Below, in pieces: positions 1 to 8,813 of a stretch of 64,000 nt of DNA. The position numbers were made by a program, and so were the translations under genes. The notes under the pieces are model-generated. The model was not told the DNA's origin, did no database searches, and worked only from the letters and a program-made list of their open reading frames with translations. This stretch comes from CF-39 sp035651155 (GTDB lineage Bacteria > Chloroflexota > Limnocylindria > P2-11E), in NCBI GenBank assembly GCA_035651155.1, contig DASRGG010000022.1, positions 1 to 64,000 of the forward strand, in the 5' to 3' direction. How positions within the stretch are numbered: the stretch's first letter is position 1; each line of letters starts with the position of its first letter.

Positions 1-1
1 G

Positions 2-82
2 CTCGACGTCGGTCGCGAGAAGCTCGACGTCCTTCATCTCGGCCGGCACGTCAAAACCCTGCCCTTCCGCCTCGAGGGCTGA
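2..82 (+). CDS. C-terminal end of an unidentified protein (cut by window edge)
   Basis: An open frame enters from the left edge and ends at TGA 80-82, with a C-terminus reading LPFRLEG. Codon use is GC3-rich like the neighbours, so it looks like real coding sequence. Only about 26 codons are visible and no motif can be recognised. Its place directly upstream of an ABC ATPase and permease would suit the missing substrate-binding protein of that transporter, but the residues do not show this. Confidence 0.45.
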   Translation, partial: LDVGREKLDVLHLGRHVKTLPFRLEG

Positions 83-151
83 ACGATGTCCTGCTGGCAG
101 ATCTACCCTCGCGGCCATGAACGATGTCGTGCTGTGTGAGATCTAGGCTCG
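81..151 (+). repeat. Two imperfect tandem copies of a ~31-bp element upstream of an ABC ATPase gene
   Basis: GAACGATGTC, one variable base, TGCTG, 3-5 bases, then GATCTA and a CTCG end occurs at 81-111 and again at 119-151. The copies are offset by 38 bp and lie between the end of one gene and the start codon at 159. They could be paired binding sites for a regulator (the RpiR-type gene at 3071 is nearby) or remains of a small duplication. Function is not shown. Confidence 0.5.
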
Positions 152-158
152 GAGCGCG

Positions 159-1232
159 ATGACCTCGGTCGCGGTCACGGGACTCACCAAGCGTTTCGGC
201 GCATCGAGCGCCGCGGTCGACGGCATCACCTTCGAGGTGCGCTCGGGCACGTTCGTCACGCTCCTCGGTCCGAGCGGCTGCGGCAAGACGACGACGCTGC
301 GCCTGATCGCCGGGCTCGCGCGTCCCGATGCCGGTGAGATCCGCGTCGGCGATCGCGTGCTGAGCTCCGGCAGCAAGGGCGTCTTCGTGCCGCCCGAGAA
401 GCGCGAGATGGGCATGGTCTTCCAGAGCTACGCGATCTGGCCGCACATGACCGTCTTCGAGAACGTCGCCTTCCCACTCCGGGAGCGGCGCGTCCCGCAG
501 AAGGAGATCCGCGATCGCGTGATGAGCGCGCTCGCGCTCGTGTCGCTCACCGACTTCGCGCAGCGACCGGCTCCACTCCTCTCGGGCGGGCAGCAGCAGC
601 GCGTCGCGCTCGCGCGCGCTCTCGTCGGCAATCCGCAGGTGCTGCTCCTCGACGAGCCACTCTCGAATCTGGACGCGCGCCTCCGCGAGCAGATGCGCTT
701 CGAGATCCGCAACATGCAGGTGCGGCTCGGCATCACGACGATCTTCGTGACCCACGATCAGCTCGAGGCGATGACGCTCTCGGACAGCGTCATCGTCATG
801 AACACCGGGAGGATCGAGCAGATCGGCTCGCCGCGCGAGGTCTACGAGCGCCCGTCGAGCCGGTACGTCATGGACTTCCTGGGCCAGGTCAACCACCTGC
901 CCGCGCGCATCCGCATCGTCGGAGGGACCGCGCGGGCGGCGGTCGACGGCGCGGAGATCGCGCTGCCGGACGCCGCGGGGCTCGCCGACGGCGAGCAGGC
1001 GGTGCTCGCGTTCCGCGCGCAGGCGATCACACTCGACCCTCGCGGACCGCTGCGCGGCGTCGTGACCGCGGCGACGTATACCGGCGGCCAGATGGAGTAC
1101 CTCGTCCGGGTCGGCGACGCGTCGATCCGGGTCGCCGCTCCGCCGGACACGGAGGCGCCGGTCGGCTCGACCGTCGCGCTCGCGATCGCGCCAAACGCGA
1201 TACGCGCGTGGCGCGACGCGACGAAGGCCTAG
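159..1232 (+). CDS. ABC transporter ATP-binding protein, Fe(III)/spermidine/putrescine (FbpC/PotA) type
   Basis: This 357-aa ATPase would power an importer with the fused permease encoded 16 bp downstream. Visible motifs are the Walker A loop GPSGCGKTT (residues 37-45), the signature LSGGQQQR (141-148), Walker B VLLLDEP (161-167) and the H-loop FVTHDQ (about 197-202). A C-terminal region of about 110 residues is the size of a TOBE substrate-sensing domain, as in PotA/FbpC/MalK. The ATG at 159 follows GGAG by 4 bases. It resembles the ATPase at 9896 closely, so the two probably serve related transporters. The substrate cannot be read from the sequence. Confidence 0.93.
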   Translation: MTSVAVTGLTKRFGASSAAVDGITFEVRSGTFVTLLGPSGCGKTTTLRLIAGLARPDAGEIRVGDRVLSSGSKGVFVPPEKREMGMVFQSYAIWPHMTVFENVAFPLRERRVPQKEIRDRVMSALALVSLTDFAQRPAPLLSGGQQQRVALARALVGNPQVLLLDEPLSNLDARLREQMRFEIRNMQVRLGITTIFVTHDQLEAMTLSDSVIVMNTGRIEQIGSPREVYERPSSRYVMDFLGQVNHLPARIRIVGGTARAAVDGAEIALPDAAGLADGEQAVLAFRAQAITLDPRGPLRGVVTAATYTGGQMEYLVRVGDASIRVAAPPDTEAPVGSTVALAIAPNAIRAWRDATKA

Positions 1233-1248
1233 ACCGGGGGCGTCCGCG

Positions 1249-3030
1249 TTGAGCCAGATCGCGCAGCCGCTCCCCCCGATCGCCGCCCGCGGCGTGGCCG
1301 AGAGCGCCTGGAAGCGACGCCTTCCGTCGCTCCTCGTCCTCGCACTCGTCATCGTCATCGGATTCCTCGTGCTCTACCCGCTGGTGATGCTGGTGCTGGG
1401 CAGCTTCGCTCCGCCGCGCGGCGTCACGGACGTGACCTTCTCGCTCGACGGCTATCGGACCGCGCTCAGCGACGCCGACGCGCAGAAGGCCATCGTCACC
1501 ACGCTCTGGCTCTCGCTCGTCCGCGCTGTGCTCGGGGTCGCGCTCGCGCTGCTCCTCGCGTGGGCGATCTCACGGACGAACGTTCCCGCCCGCCGGCTGT
1601 TCCACGGCGTCATGCTGATCAGCTTCTTCCTGCCGCTGCTGCCGCAGCTCGTGGCGTGGTCCCTTCTGCTGTCGCCGCGGACCGGCACGCTCAACGTGTG
1701 GATCCGAGCGCTCGTCGGCTCCGACGCGCTGTCCGGGCCGTTCAACATCTACTCGTACGAGGGGATCATCTTCCTCGGCGTCCTGGGCTGGTCCGGCTTC
1801 CTGTATCTCTTCATCCAGCCCGCGTTCGATGCCATCGATTCGTCGCTCGAGGAGGCAGCGCGCATGTCCGGCGCCACGAGCCTGCGGACGATCATCCGCG
1901 TGTCCGCTCCGCTGCTCATGCCGGCGGTGCTCGGCGCGTTCGGCCTCGCGTTCATCCGGATGTTCGAGTCGTTCGAGACCGAGCTGTTCCTCGGCGCGCC
2001 GGCGCACATCTACGTCTTCACGACGCAGATCTACGCGTACATCGCGCAGGAGCTCACGCCGCGCTACCCGCCCGCCATCGCGCTCTCGACCGTGTTCGTG
2101 CTGCTCACCTTCGGTCTGATCCTGATCCAGCGGCGCATCCTCGGGAACCGCAGCTTCGTCACCATCGGCGGCAAGGGCTACAAGCGCGAGCCCGCCGACC
2201 TCGGCCTCTGGCGCTGGCTCGTCTTCGCGCTGCTCGTCTTCTACAGCGTCGTCCACCTCGTGCTGCCGCTGGGCATGCTCCTGCTCGGATCGCTCCAGAG
2301 GACGACCGTGCAGTTCAGCATGGACGCCTTCACGCTCGACCATTGGAAGGTCCTCTTCAGCGCCGACGTGTGGAATGCGGTGAAGAACACGCTCATCGTC
2401 GGGGTCGCGTCCTCGACCATCGCGATCCTGCTGATGAGCGTCATCAGCTACGTGATCGTGCGGACCCAATTCCGTCTGCGCGGCGCGCTCGACGTGCTCA
2501 CCTGGGTCCCCTACATGGTCCCGAGCTTCGTGCTCGGCGTCGGCTTCCTGTGGGCCGCGCTGAAGGGGATCCAGTTCCCGTTCGTGCTCTATGGATCGAT
2601 CGCGCTGCTGATCATCGCGTTCGTCGTGCGCGTGCTGCCGCTCGGCACGCGCCTCATGAACGGCACGATGGTGCAGCTCTCCACCGAGCTCGAGGAGGCC
2701 GCGCGCATCTCGGGCGCCGGCTGGACGTCGACCTTCCGCAAGATCGTCCTTCCGATCCTGAGCCCGGCGCTCGGCATCGGCTGGCTCATGTTCATGGTCA
2801 CGGTGATCCGCGACCTTTCCACCGTCATCCTGATCTACGGACCGGCGTCGGCCATGCTCTCCGTCGTCTTCTACGCGCACTGGAAGAGCGGCACCGCGGA
2901 GGACGCGGCGGTCATCGGCCTGCTCATGACCATCATCGGCATGGCCATGGCCGCCGGCATCTTCGCGCTGCAGCACTTCGGCGGCCGGCGCGCGCGCGGC
3001 CTGGTCGAGGGCACGCCGCGGATCGTGTGA
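1249..3030 (+). CDS. ABC transporter permease, fused two-domain Fe(III)/thiamine (FbpB/ThiP) type
   Basis: This 593-aa inner-membrane protein carries two BPD_transp_1 permease halves in one chain. Each half has the EAA-type loop that contacts the ATPase: EEAARMSGA in the first half and EEAARISGA in the second. About twelve hydrophobic segments are visible. The start is TTG at 1249, just after the ATPase stop, so the two genes form an operon. A fused permease is usual for the FbpB/ThiP/PhnV group, which imports Fe(III), thiamine or phosphonates; which applies here is unknown. It is a paralogue of the fused permease at 23193-24962. Confidence 0.92.
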   Translation: MSQIAQPLPPIAARGVAESAWKRRLPSLLVLALVIVIGFLVLYPLVMLVLGSFAPPRGVTDVTFSLDGYRTALSDADAQKAIVTTLWLSLVRAVLGVALALLLAWAISRTNVPARRLFHGVMLISFFLPLLPQLVAWSLLLSPRTGTLNVWIRALVGSDALSGPFNIYSYEGIIFLGVLGWSGFLYLFIQPAFDAIDSSLEEAARMSGATSLRTIIRVSAPLLMPAVLGAFGLAFIRMFESFETELFLGAPAHIYVFTTQIYAYIAQELTPRYPPAIALSTVFVLLTFGLILIQRRILGNRSFVTIGGKGYKREPADLGLWRWLVFALLVFYSVVHLVLPLGMLLLGSLQRTTVQFSMDAFTLDHWKVLFSADVWNAVKNTLIVGVASSTIAILLMSVISYVIVRTQFRLRGALDVLTWVPYMVPSFVLGVGFLWAALKGIQFPFVLYGSIALLIIAFVVRVLPLGTRLMNGTMVQLSTELEEAARISGAGWTSTFRKIVLPILSPALGIGWLMFMVTVIRDLSTVILIYGPASAMLSVVFYAHWKSGTAEDAAVIGLLMTIIGMAMAAGIFALQHFGGRRARGLVEGTPRIV

Positions 3031-3070
3031 GGCGGCGGCCTATCATCCGCGCGATGGTCCGGATCTCCTG

Positions 3071-3967
3071 ATGGCGAGCGGGACCGCGCCGCGCGAGGAC
3101 GTCGTCACCGAGCTGCGCCGCCGGTACGACGAGCTCACGCAGTCTCAGAAGCGCATCGCCGAAGCGATCGTCGAGGACCCGGAGTTCATCGCCTTCGCCA
3201 CGGTCGAGAAGGTCGCGACGAAGCTGGGCGTCAGCCCGTCGACGGTCGTGCGCTTCGCGTACCGGATGGGCCTCGACGGCTACCCCGATCTCCAGGACCG
3301 GGTCCGCACCCTCGTGCGGGCGCAGATGCGGCGCGGCGCGGCGGTCCCCGGCGACGAGACCCCGGCGGTGGAGCGGGCCGGCGACTCGATCTTCGCGCGC
3401 TCGCTGGCGCACGACCTCGACGACCTGCGGCGCACGATCGTCGGCCTCTCCGTGCCGGACTTGGAGCGCGCCGTGACCGTGCTCGACCGCGCCGAGCGCG
3501 TGTTCGTGTTCGGCGGTCTCGGCTCCTACGCGGTCGCATACTTCGCCGGGCTCGCGCTCGACCGCCTCCGCGGCGCGTCGCACGTCCTCGACGGGAACGA
3601 CGCGCTGAACGCGACGCGGCTTGCCGACATCTCCGAGCGCGACGCGCTCGTCGTGTTCACCTTCGCGCCCTACGTGCGCAGCGCGCTGCGTCTCGCGCAG
3701 CACGCGAAGGCGCGCAAGGCATCGCTGATCGCGGTCACCGACACGCCGGTCTCGCCGGTCGGGCGGCTCGTCGACGTCGCGCTCCCGGCGGTCGTGTCCG
3801 GCGTGAGCACGCACAACTCGCTCGTGGGCGCGATGGCCGTGGCCAACGCGCTGCTGAACGGCCTCGTCCTCGCGCGATCGGGACGTGCGCTCGAGCGCTA
3901 CCGCGGCGTCATGAAGCTGCTGAACGAGTGGGACGAGATGATCCTGAGGGGCGAGGGCGAGAGCTAG
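3071..3967 (+). CDS. RpiR/MurR-family transcriptional regulator (HTH + SIS domain)
   Basis: A 298-aa regulator. An N-terminal winged-helix domain (residues about 8-85) has the family pattern with VATKLGVSPSTVVRFAYRMG as recognition region. A C-terminal SIS sugar-phosphate-binding domain starts near residue 115 and includes VFVFGGLGSYAVAYFAG and later VSGVSTHNS. RpiR proteins usually sense phosphosugars or related ligands and control adjacent catabolic or transport genes. It follows the transporter genes by 41 bp on the same strand and ends exactly against the convergent gene starting at 3968, so control of the upstream transporter is the likely role. Confidence 0.9.
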   Translation: MASGTAPREDVVTELRRRYDELTQSQKRIAEAIVEDPEFIAFATVEKVATKLGVSPSTVVRFAYRMGLDGYPDLQDRVRTLVRAQMRRGAAVPGDETPAVERAGDSIFARSLAHDLDDLRRTIVGLSVPDLERAVTVLDRAERVFVFGGLGSYAVAYFAGLALDRLRGASHVLDGNDALNATRLADISERDALVVFTFAPYVRSALRLAQHAKARKASLIAVTDTPVSPVGRLVDVALPAVVSGVSTHNSLVGAMAVANALLNGLVLARSGRALERYRGVMKLLNEWDEMILRGEGES

Positions 3968-6133
3968 TCAGCCGGCGCCTTTCCGGAGCGCGGCGTGGAT
4001 CTTCTCCGCGCGCAGCGGGAGCGAGGTGATCCTGATGCCGGCGGCGTCGTGCAGCGCGTTCGCGATCGCGGGCGCGACGCCAGGGTTCGCGAGCTCGCCC
4101 ACCGATTTCGCGCCGAACGGCCCGTCACCCCTGTCCTCGGTGATGAGCACGATGCGCAGCGGCGGGACGTCCGCGATCGTGGGCATCTTGTAGTCGCCGA
4201 GCCCCGCGTTCGCGACGACCCCGTCCTCGATGCGCAGCTGCTCCATCACCGCCTGACCGAAGCCCTGCGCGAACGCGCCCAGAAGCTGCCCCCGCAGCGC
4301 GGTGGGATTGATGACCGTCCCGACATCCGCCACGAGCACGCAGTCGACGACCGTGAGCGCGCCGGTCTCGCGGTCGACCTCGACCTCCACGGCGTACCCG
4401 TACGTACTGTGGTAGCCGGGCGTGTGCTGGTGGGTGCCTTCCACCCGGACCCCGCCCGAACGCGCCGCGCGCTCGAGCGCGCCGACGACCTCGGCACCTG
4501 CATCCACGCCGAGCCGGCCGAGGAGCGCCCTGGCGCCGGCCGCCGCGGCGCCGCCGACGACCGGGGTGACGCGGCTGCCGCCGACGCCGGCCTCGAGCGG
4601 GGTATCCGCGGTGGTGCCGCGGCGGACGGTGACGCGATCGACCGGGATCCCGAGCTCCGCCGCGACGGCGCGCTGGAGCATGGTGCGCGCGCCACCGCCC
4701 TGGTCGGGGATCGCGGTGAAGACCTCGACTGACGCGTCCGGCGTCACCGAGACGATCACCGTCGAGGACAGCACGCCGCCGGGAGACTGACGGCACCCCA
4801 GCGCCACGCCGCGGCCGCGGCCCGGCGGACGCGGTTCGGACCACCGTGCCTCGAGGCCGAGCCGGTCGATCACCGTCCCGATCATCGACGTGCGCCAGAC
4901 GTGGCCGCGCACGTCCTGCTGGCCCGCCTGGATCGCGTTCCGCCGGCGCAGCTCGAGCGGATCGATCCCGAGCTCGCGCGCGATGAGATCGAGGTGCGAT
5001 TCTCCCGCGAACGATGCCTGCGGCTGCCCCGGAGCGCGCGCGTTGCCGCCGGGCACGATGTTCGTGTACACGGTCATGGCTTCGAGCCGCGCGCTCGGCA
5101 CGTGGTACGGCGCCAGCGTCATGATCGATTCGGCGGGGACGAGCTTGACGTTGGGCTGGCCCGCGGCGTAGGCGCCGCCGTTCAGCACGACGCGCGCCTC
5201 GTGGGCGAGGATCCTGCCGTCCGCGTCCACGCCGGTGCGGAGCGTGAGCCGGCCGCTGTTGCGGGTCGTCGTCGCGCGCATCTCGTCGACGTACCGCGTG
5301 ACCGTGCGCACGGGCCGCCGCGTCAGCCGCGCGAGGAACGTCAGCGCGTACTCGTCGATCGAGAGGCCCTTCCCGCCGAAGTCGCCGCCGATGAAGCCTG
5401 AGTCGATGACGATGCGCTCGTGCGCGACGCCGAGCGCTCGCGCCATCTGGTCGCGCAGGCCGAAGGGCGACTTGTTCGTCGAGACGACGTGGAACACGTC
5501 GCCCTCGAGCCAGACGACGCTCGCGCGCGGCTCCAGCGCGCCCGGGAACACGCGCGCGATCTCGAAGCTGTGCTCGAAGACGCGCGCCGCGCGCGCGAAT
5601 CCGGCGTCCACGTCTCCGTGCTCGTGCCGCGAGACCCCCTGCACGTTCGGGTGTGGAACGGCTTCGCGCGTCCCGTTCAGGTAGTGGTATTCCGCCGCGT
5701 CGGGATGGAGCACCGGGGCGCCGGGCCTGAGCGCCTCGTCCGGGTCGAAGACGCTCGGAAGCTCGTCGTATTCGACCTCGATCGAGGCGGCCGCGGCCTC
5801 GGCCTGCGCGGGCGTCTGGGCCGCGACCGCCGCGACCCGGTCGCCGACGAAGCGCACGCGGTCCCACGCGAGGACCGGCCAGTCCTGGAGACGCCGTCCG
5901 AGCCGCGCCGGGCGGACGTCCGCACCGGTGATCACGGCGGCCACGCCGGGCATCGCGCGCGCGGCGGACGCGTCGACGCGGACGAGCCGCGCGTGCGGGA
6001 ACGGGCTGCGCGCGAACGCGACCGAGAGCGCGCCCGCGACGCGGACGTCGGCCGCGAAGCGCGCCTGCCCCGTCGTCTTGGCGCGCCCCTCGATCCGGCG
6101 CTCCGGCTCGCGAAGGGCATCCATTCGGCTCAC
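3968..6133 (-). CDS. Xanthine dehydrogenase-family molybdopterin-binding subunit
   Basis: This 721-aa protein is the large, molybdenum-cofactor-binding subunit of a hydroxylase of the xanthine dehydrogenase/aldehyde oxidase family. It opens with the hammerhead domain (ERRIEGRAKTTGQARFAADV). It has the cofactor loops GFIGGDFGGKG and GNARAPGQPQASFAGE and the C-terminal GPFGAKSVGE segment with the expected catalytic Glu. The CoxL motif AYRCSFR is absent, so it is not a form I CO dehydrogenase. GTG 6133 overlaps the stop of the preceding frame at 6130 (GTGA); ATG 6124 is the alternative start. No FAD or 2Fe-2S subunit gene is adjacent, which is unusual. Its likely substrate is an N-heterocycle or aldehyde. 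Confidence 0.88.
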   Translation of the reverse strand: MSRMDALREPERRIEGRAKTTGQARFAADVRVAGALSVAFARSPFPHARLVRVDASAARAMPGVAAVITGADVRPARLGRRLQDWPVLAWDRVRFVGDRVAAVAAQTPAQAEAAAASIEVEYDELPSVFDPDEALRPGAPVLHPDAAEYHYLNGTREAVPHPNVQGVSRHEHGDVDAGFARAARVFEHSFEIARVFPGALEPRASVVWLEGDVFHVVSTNKSPFGLRDQMARALGVAHERIVIDSGFIGGDFGGKGLSIDEYALTFLARLTRRPVRTVTRYVDEMRATTTRNSGRLTLRTGVDADGRILAHEARVVLNGGAYAAGQPNVKLVPAESIMTLAPYHVPSARLEAMTVYTNIVPGGNARAPGQPQASFAGESHLDLIARELGIDPLELRRRNAIQAGQQDVRGHVWRTSMIGTVIDRLGLEARWSEPRPPGRGRGVALGCRQSPGGVLSSTVIVSVTPDASVEVFTAIPDQGGGARTMLQRAVAAELGIPVDRVTVRRGTTADTPLEAGVGGSRVTPVVGGAAAAGARALLGRLGVDAGAEVVGALERAARSGGVRVEGTHQHTPGYHSTYGYAVEVEVDRETGALTVVDCVLVADVGTVINPTALRGQLLGAFAQGFGQAVMEQLRIEDGVVANAGLGDYKMPTIADVPPLRIVLITEDRGDGPFGAKSVGELANPGVAPAIANALHDAAGIRITSLPLRAEKIHAALRKGAG

Positions 6134-6365
6134 CCTGCGGCGACCGTCGCGCGAAGGCGCTCCGCGAAGGCGGCGGGGAGCGTGGGCGCCTGCCGCGCGA
6201 CGAGTGGCTGAGCGAGGTCGCCGGTACGTCCGAGGATCGCGACGTCGCTCGAGGCGCGGAGCCCCTGCGGACAATGAGCACCGGTCCCGCCGGCGCGAGC
6301 TTCACCGTCGCGGATCTGCCGCCCGCCGCGCGGTGCGTGCCGGGCGTGAAGGACGTCGCGGCCAC
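6130..6365 (-). pseudogene. Possible small or frameshifted gene between the CapA and molybdenum hydroxylase genes
   Basis: This 235-bp stretch on the minus strand looks coding but not in one frame. From GTG 6365 one frame reads VAATSFTPGTHRAAGG and on to KLAPAGPVLIV. From about 6265 a different frame reads SSDVAILGRTGDLAQPLV and ends FAERLRATVAAG, with its TGA at 6130 overlapping the next gene's GTG. Both pieces have GC3-rich codons and protein-like composition. A single frameshift near 6265-6280 would join them into a protein of about 78 aa. I do not recognise the family. It could be a sequencing indel, a decayed gene or chance. Confidence 0.3.
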
Positions 6366-6380
6366 GGCCGGCGGCGCGGG

Positions 6381-7508
6381 CTACTCCCCTGATACGACGA
6401 CCTCGTCGCCCTCGACGGTAAAGCGGTGCCGCAGCCCCTCGGACGCCCATTCCATGTGCTCGACGGCCGCCGCGAAGCGCGGGTCGCGCGCGAACAGCAC
6501 CTCCGGACGAAGCTGCGTGTCGATGCGCACGGGGTGGAAGGACACGCGCTCCACGCCCTGCGGCGTCACGACGACGCGCCCGATGAGGCTCTTCATCGCG
6601 TCCGGTCCCATCGGCAGGCGCGGGTAGGCCGGGTCGTTCTGGACGCCGTGGCGCACGCCGCCGATGTGTCCGGGAACGTGATCGCCGATCTCGCGCTGCG
6701 ACCACAGGAAGTGGCTGAGGCTGTAGAAGCAGACCTTGCCGTCGAAGACCTCGACGCCCTTCGGGATGTGCGGGTGGTGGCCGAAGATGACGTCCGCGCC
6801 GCTCTCGAACGCCGCCTTCGCGACGGTGCGCTGGTAGTCGGCCAGCACGCGCGGGATGTTGTGGATGCCCCAGTGCAGCGACACGATCACCGCGTGCGCC
6901 CGCTTCTTCGCCGCGGCGACGTCCTCGCGGAGTCCGCGCAGGTCGTCCTCGTACGGGATGGTGACGATCTCGGGCGGCGTCCCGGGCTGCCAGTCGTGCG
7001 GACGGTAGTACGTGTGGACGCGCACCGGAGCGGTGCCGGGTGACGCGGGCGTCGCCGCGTAGCCCTCGCGCAGCACGCAGCTGTACGCGAGGAATGCGAC
7101 GCGCACCCCGTTGCGCTCGACGATCGCGGGCCGGCGCGCCTCGGCGAGATCGCGGCCGCCTCCGATGGCGCGGATGCCCATCTTCTCGAAGAGCTCGAAC
7201 GTGTCGAGCATCGCCTCGGGGCCCCAGTCCATCGCCTTGTTGCCGGCGAGCGAGACGACGTCGAAGCCGCACTCCGCGAAGATGCGCGCGCGCGACGGAT
7301 CCTGCCGCGAGTAGTGACCGTCGCTGTGCACCTGCATCGTGCCGCGCGTCGAGAAGACCTTCTCGCAGTGGGCGAAGCGGATGTCGCCGCTCTCGAGCGT
7401 CGCCTTCGCGAGCGACAGGTAATCGGGGACGGGCTCGTAGTACGGACCGACGTCGCCGACTCCGAGGACCACCAGGCGTCCGTCGCGCGCATTCGCCGTG
7501 GATGCCAT
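6381..7508 (-). CDS. CapA-family (PGA_cap) metallophosphatase-fold protein
   Basis: A 375-aa protein of the CapA/poly-gamma-glutamate-synthesis-associated family, which has a calcineurin-like metallophosphoesterase fold. Visible blocks are LGVGDVGPYYEP at the N-terminus, ECGFDVVSLAGNKAMDWG (around 80-100), SLHWGIHNIP and FGHHPHIPKGVEV, which carry the Asp, Asn and His residues expected at the metal site. Start ATG 7508 is preferred over an upstream ATG because the conserved region begins soon after it. No signal peptide is apparent, so the protein is probably cytosolic. It is very close to the paralogue at 30533 and more distant from that at 14478. The catabolic context argues against a capsule role. 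Confidence 0.85.
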   Translation of the reverse strand: MASTANARDGRLVVLGVGDVGPYYEPVPDYLSLAKATLESGDIRFAHCEKVFSTRGTMQVHSDGHYSRQDPSRARIFAECGFDVVSLAGNKAMDWGPEAMLDTFELFEKMGIRAIGGGRDLAEARRPAIVERNGVRVAFLAYSCVLREGYAATPASPGTAPVRVHTYYRPHDWQPGTPPEIVTIPYEDDLRGLREDVAAAKKRAHAVIVSLHWGIHNIPRVLADYQRTVAKAAFESGADVIFGHHPHIPKGVEVFDGKVCFYSLSHFLWSQREIGDHVPGHIGGVRHGVQNDPAYPRLPMGPDAMKSLIGRVVVTPQGVERVSFHPVRIDTQLRPEVLFARDPRFAAAVEHMEWASEGLRHRFTVEGDEVVVSGE

Positions 7509-7621
7509 CGGTCGCGGAGCATACCAACCCACCGCCGCCTCAGAGTTGCCCGTGCGTCACGCGCATGGGATGCTCCGCGCATCGGCGGTTCATCCGCACT
7601 GCGAGGACTGGGGGCTTGGTG

Positions 7622-8803
7622 ATGGAAGGCGACACGAGCGCACGATCGTCACGCGCGAAGGGACAGGTCGTTCCCGATGAGCAGCGGCCGACGAAATCCG
7701 ATCTCCTCTACAGCGATACGAAGATCGCGGACAAGACCGGCCGCGTGTCGCCGCACATGCTCCCGCACGCGTTCCTTCCGGTGAACGGCAAGGGTGGCGA
7801 GGACCTTGCGGGTCCTTACGAGCCCGTCGAGGGCTGGCCCGAGACGATCGAGCCCGGGTGGCGCCTCTCGGGCCCATCGGCCGCGCACGTGTTCTCGCCG
7901 GATCGGGTCATGGTGGTCACGCACTTCGGCCGCGTGCGCGATCGGCTCACGCCGCTGGTGTGGGGTCGCAACCTGTTCTCGATGGAAGGATCGCCATACC
8001 GCACGTACGGGACCCTCGAGGGCAAGCACGTCGACCACGTCACGACCTACGACCGTCAGGGCAAGCTCATCGATTCGTGGACGTGGAACGACCATCTGTT
8101 CGGCAAGATCAACCGCGTGTTCGTGGATCCGGGGGATCCCGAACAGCACGTGTGGATCGCGGACAGCAAGCGACAGAAGCTGTTCAAGTTCTCCAACGAC
8201 GGAAAGCGGCTCGTCCAGTCCATCGGCGAGGTCGAGGCGGGCAGCACGCCGGAGTTCCCGTGGAAGGCGCAGGACATCGTCTGGCTCCCGAACGGCGACT
8301 TCTACGCGGCCGGGCTCAGCCGCATCGACCGCTTCACCAAGGATGGCGAGCTGGTGTGGTCGCTCATGCGCCGCGGCCACGGCCCCGGCGAGTTCCAGGA
8401 TATCCACGGCTTGTGCCACGACACGGCGCGGCACCGCTTCTACGTCTCGGATCGCGGGAACGCCCGCATCCAAGTCTTCGACGAGGAGTGGAACTTCCTC
8501 GATGAGTGGCCGAACATCCTCGCGCCGTACGCGATGCGCCTCGAGAAGGACGGACACGTGTGGGTCGGCGACGGCCTCACGTCGAAGTTCCTGAAGTACG
8601 ACCCCGACGGCCGCCTCGTGACGTCGTGGGGACAGTGGGGCATCGCGCCGGGCGCGACCTGGGGCGTGCACTGGTTCGACACCGACAGCGAGGGGAATCT
8701 CTACGTGTGCGAGGTCTACGGCGAACGGATCCAGAAGTTCCGGCCGCGCAGGGACGTGCCGCGCGATGACCCGCGCCTGATCGGCCAGCTGCAGCGGTAC
8801 TAG
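7622..8803 (+). CDS. NHL/beta-propeller repeat protein (peptidyl-alpha-hydroxyglycine lyase-like)
   Basis: A 393-aa protein made of NHL-like beta-propeller repeats: successive blocks such as VWIADSKRQKLFKFSNDGK, FYVSDRGNARIQVFDEEW and LYVCEVYGERIQKF. The nearest named fold is the peptidyl-alpha-hydroxyglycine alpha-amidating lyase/NHL propeller group. Start ATG 7622 lies just before the first conserved block; GTG 7619 is possible. It has no signal peptide. It diverges from the CapA gene at 7508 and is followed after 10 bp by an FAH-family gene. Its paralogue at 36521-37690 shares the GPYEP segment near the start and the LYV-Q-K-RP ending. Its reaction is unknown; it may be a lyase or lactonase. 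Confidence 0.75.
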   Translation: MEGDTSARSSRAKGQVVPDEQRPTKSDLLYSDTKIADKTGRVSPHMLPHAFLPVNGKGGEDLAGPYEPVEGWPETIEPGWRLSGPSAAHVFSPDRVMVVTHFGRVRDRLTPLVWGRNLFSMEGSPYRTYGTLEGKHVDHVTTYDRQGKLIDSWTWNDHLFGKINRVFVDPGDPEQHVWIADSKRQKLFKFSNDGKRLVQSIGEVEAGSTPEFPWKAQDIVWLPNGDFYAAGLSRIDRFTKDGELVWSLMRRGHGPGEFQDIHGLCHDTARHRFYVSDRGNARIQVFDEEWNFLDEWPNILAPYAMRLEKDGHVWVGDGLTSKFLKYDPDGRLVTSWGQWGIAPGATWGVHWFDTDSEGNLYVCEVYGERIQKFRPRRDVPRDDPRLIGQLQRY

Positions 8804-8813
8804 CGGCGATCCC

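Noticed and set aside
51..1358. Long open frame on the minus strand opposite the first ABC ATPase (and many like it, for example 1570-2976 and 15569-17641 on the minus strand)
   Set aside because: Arg/Ala/His-rich translations without domains, antisense to genes with clear motifs; typical shadows in GC-rich DNA.
3968..6133. Reading the molybdenum hydroxylase large subunit as CO dehydrogenase CoxL
   Set aside because: The CoxL active-site signature AYRCSFR is absent and no coxS or coxM gene is adjacent.
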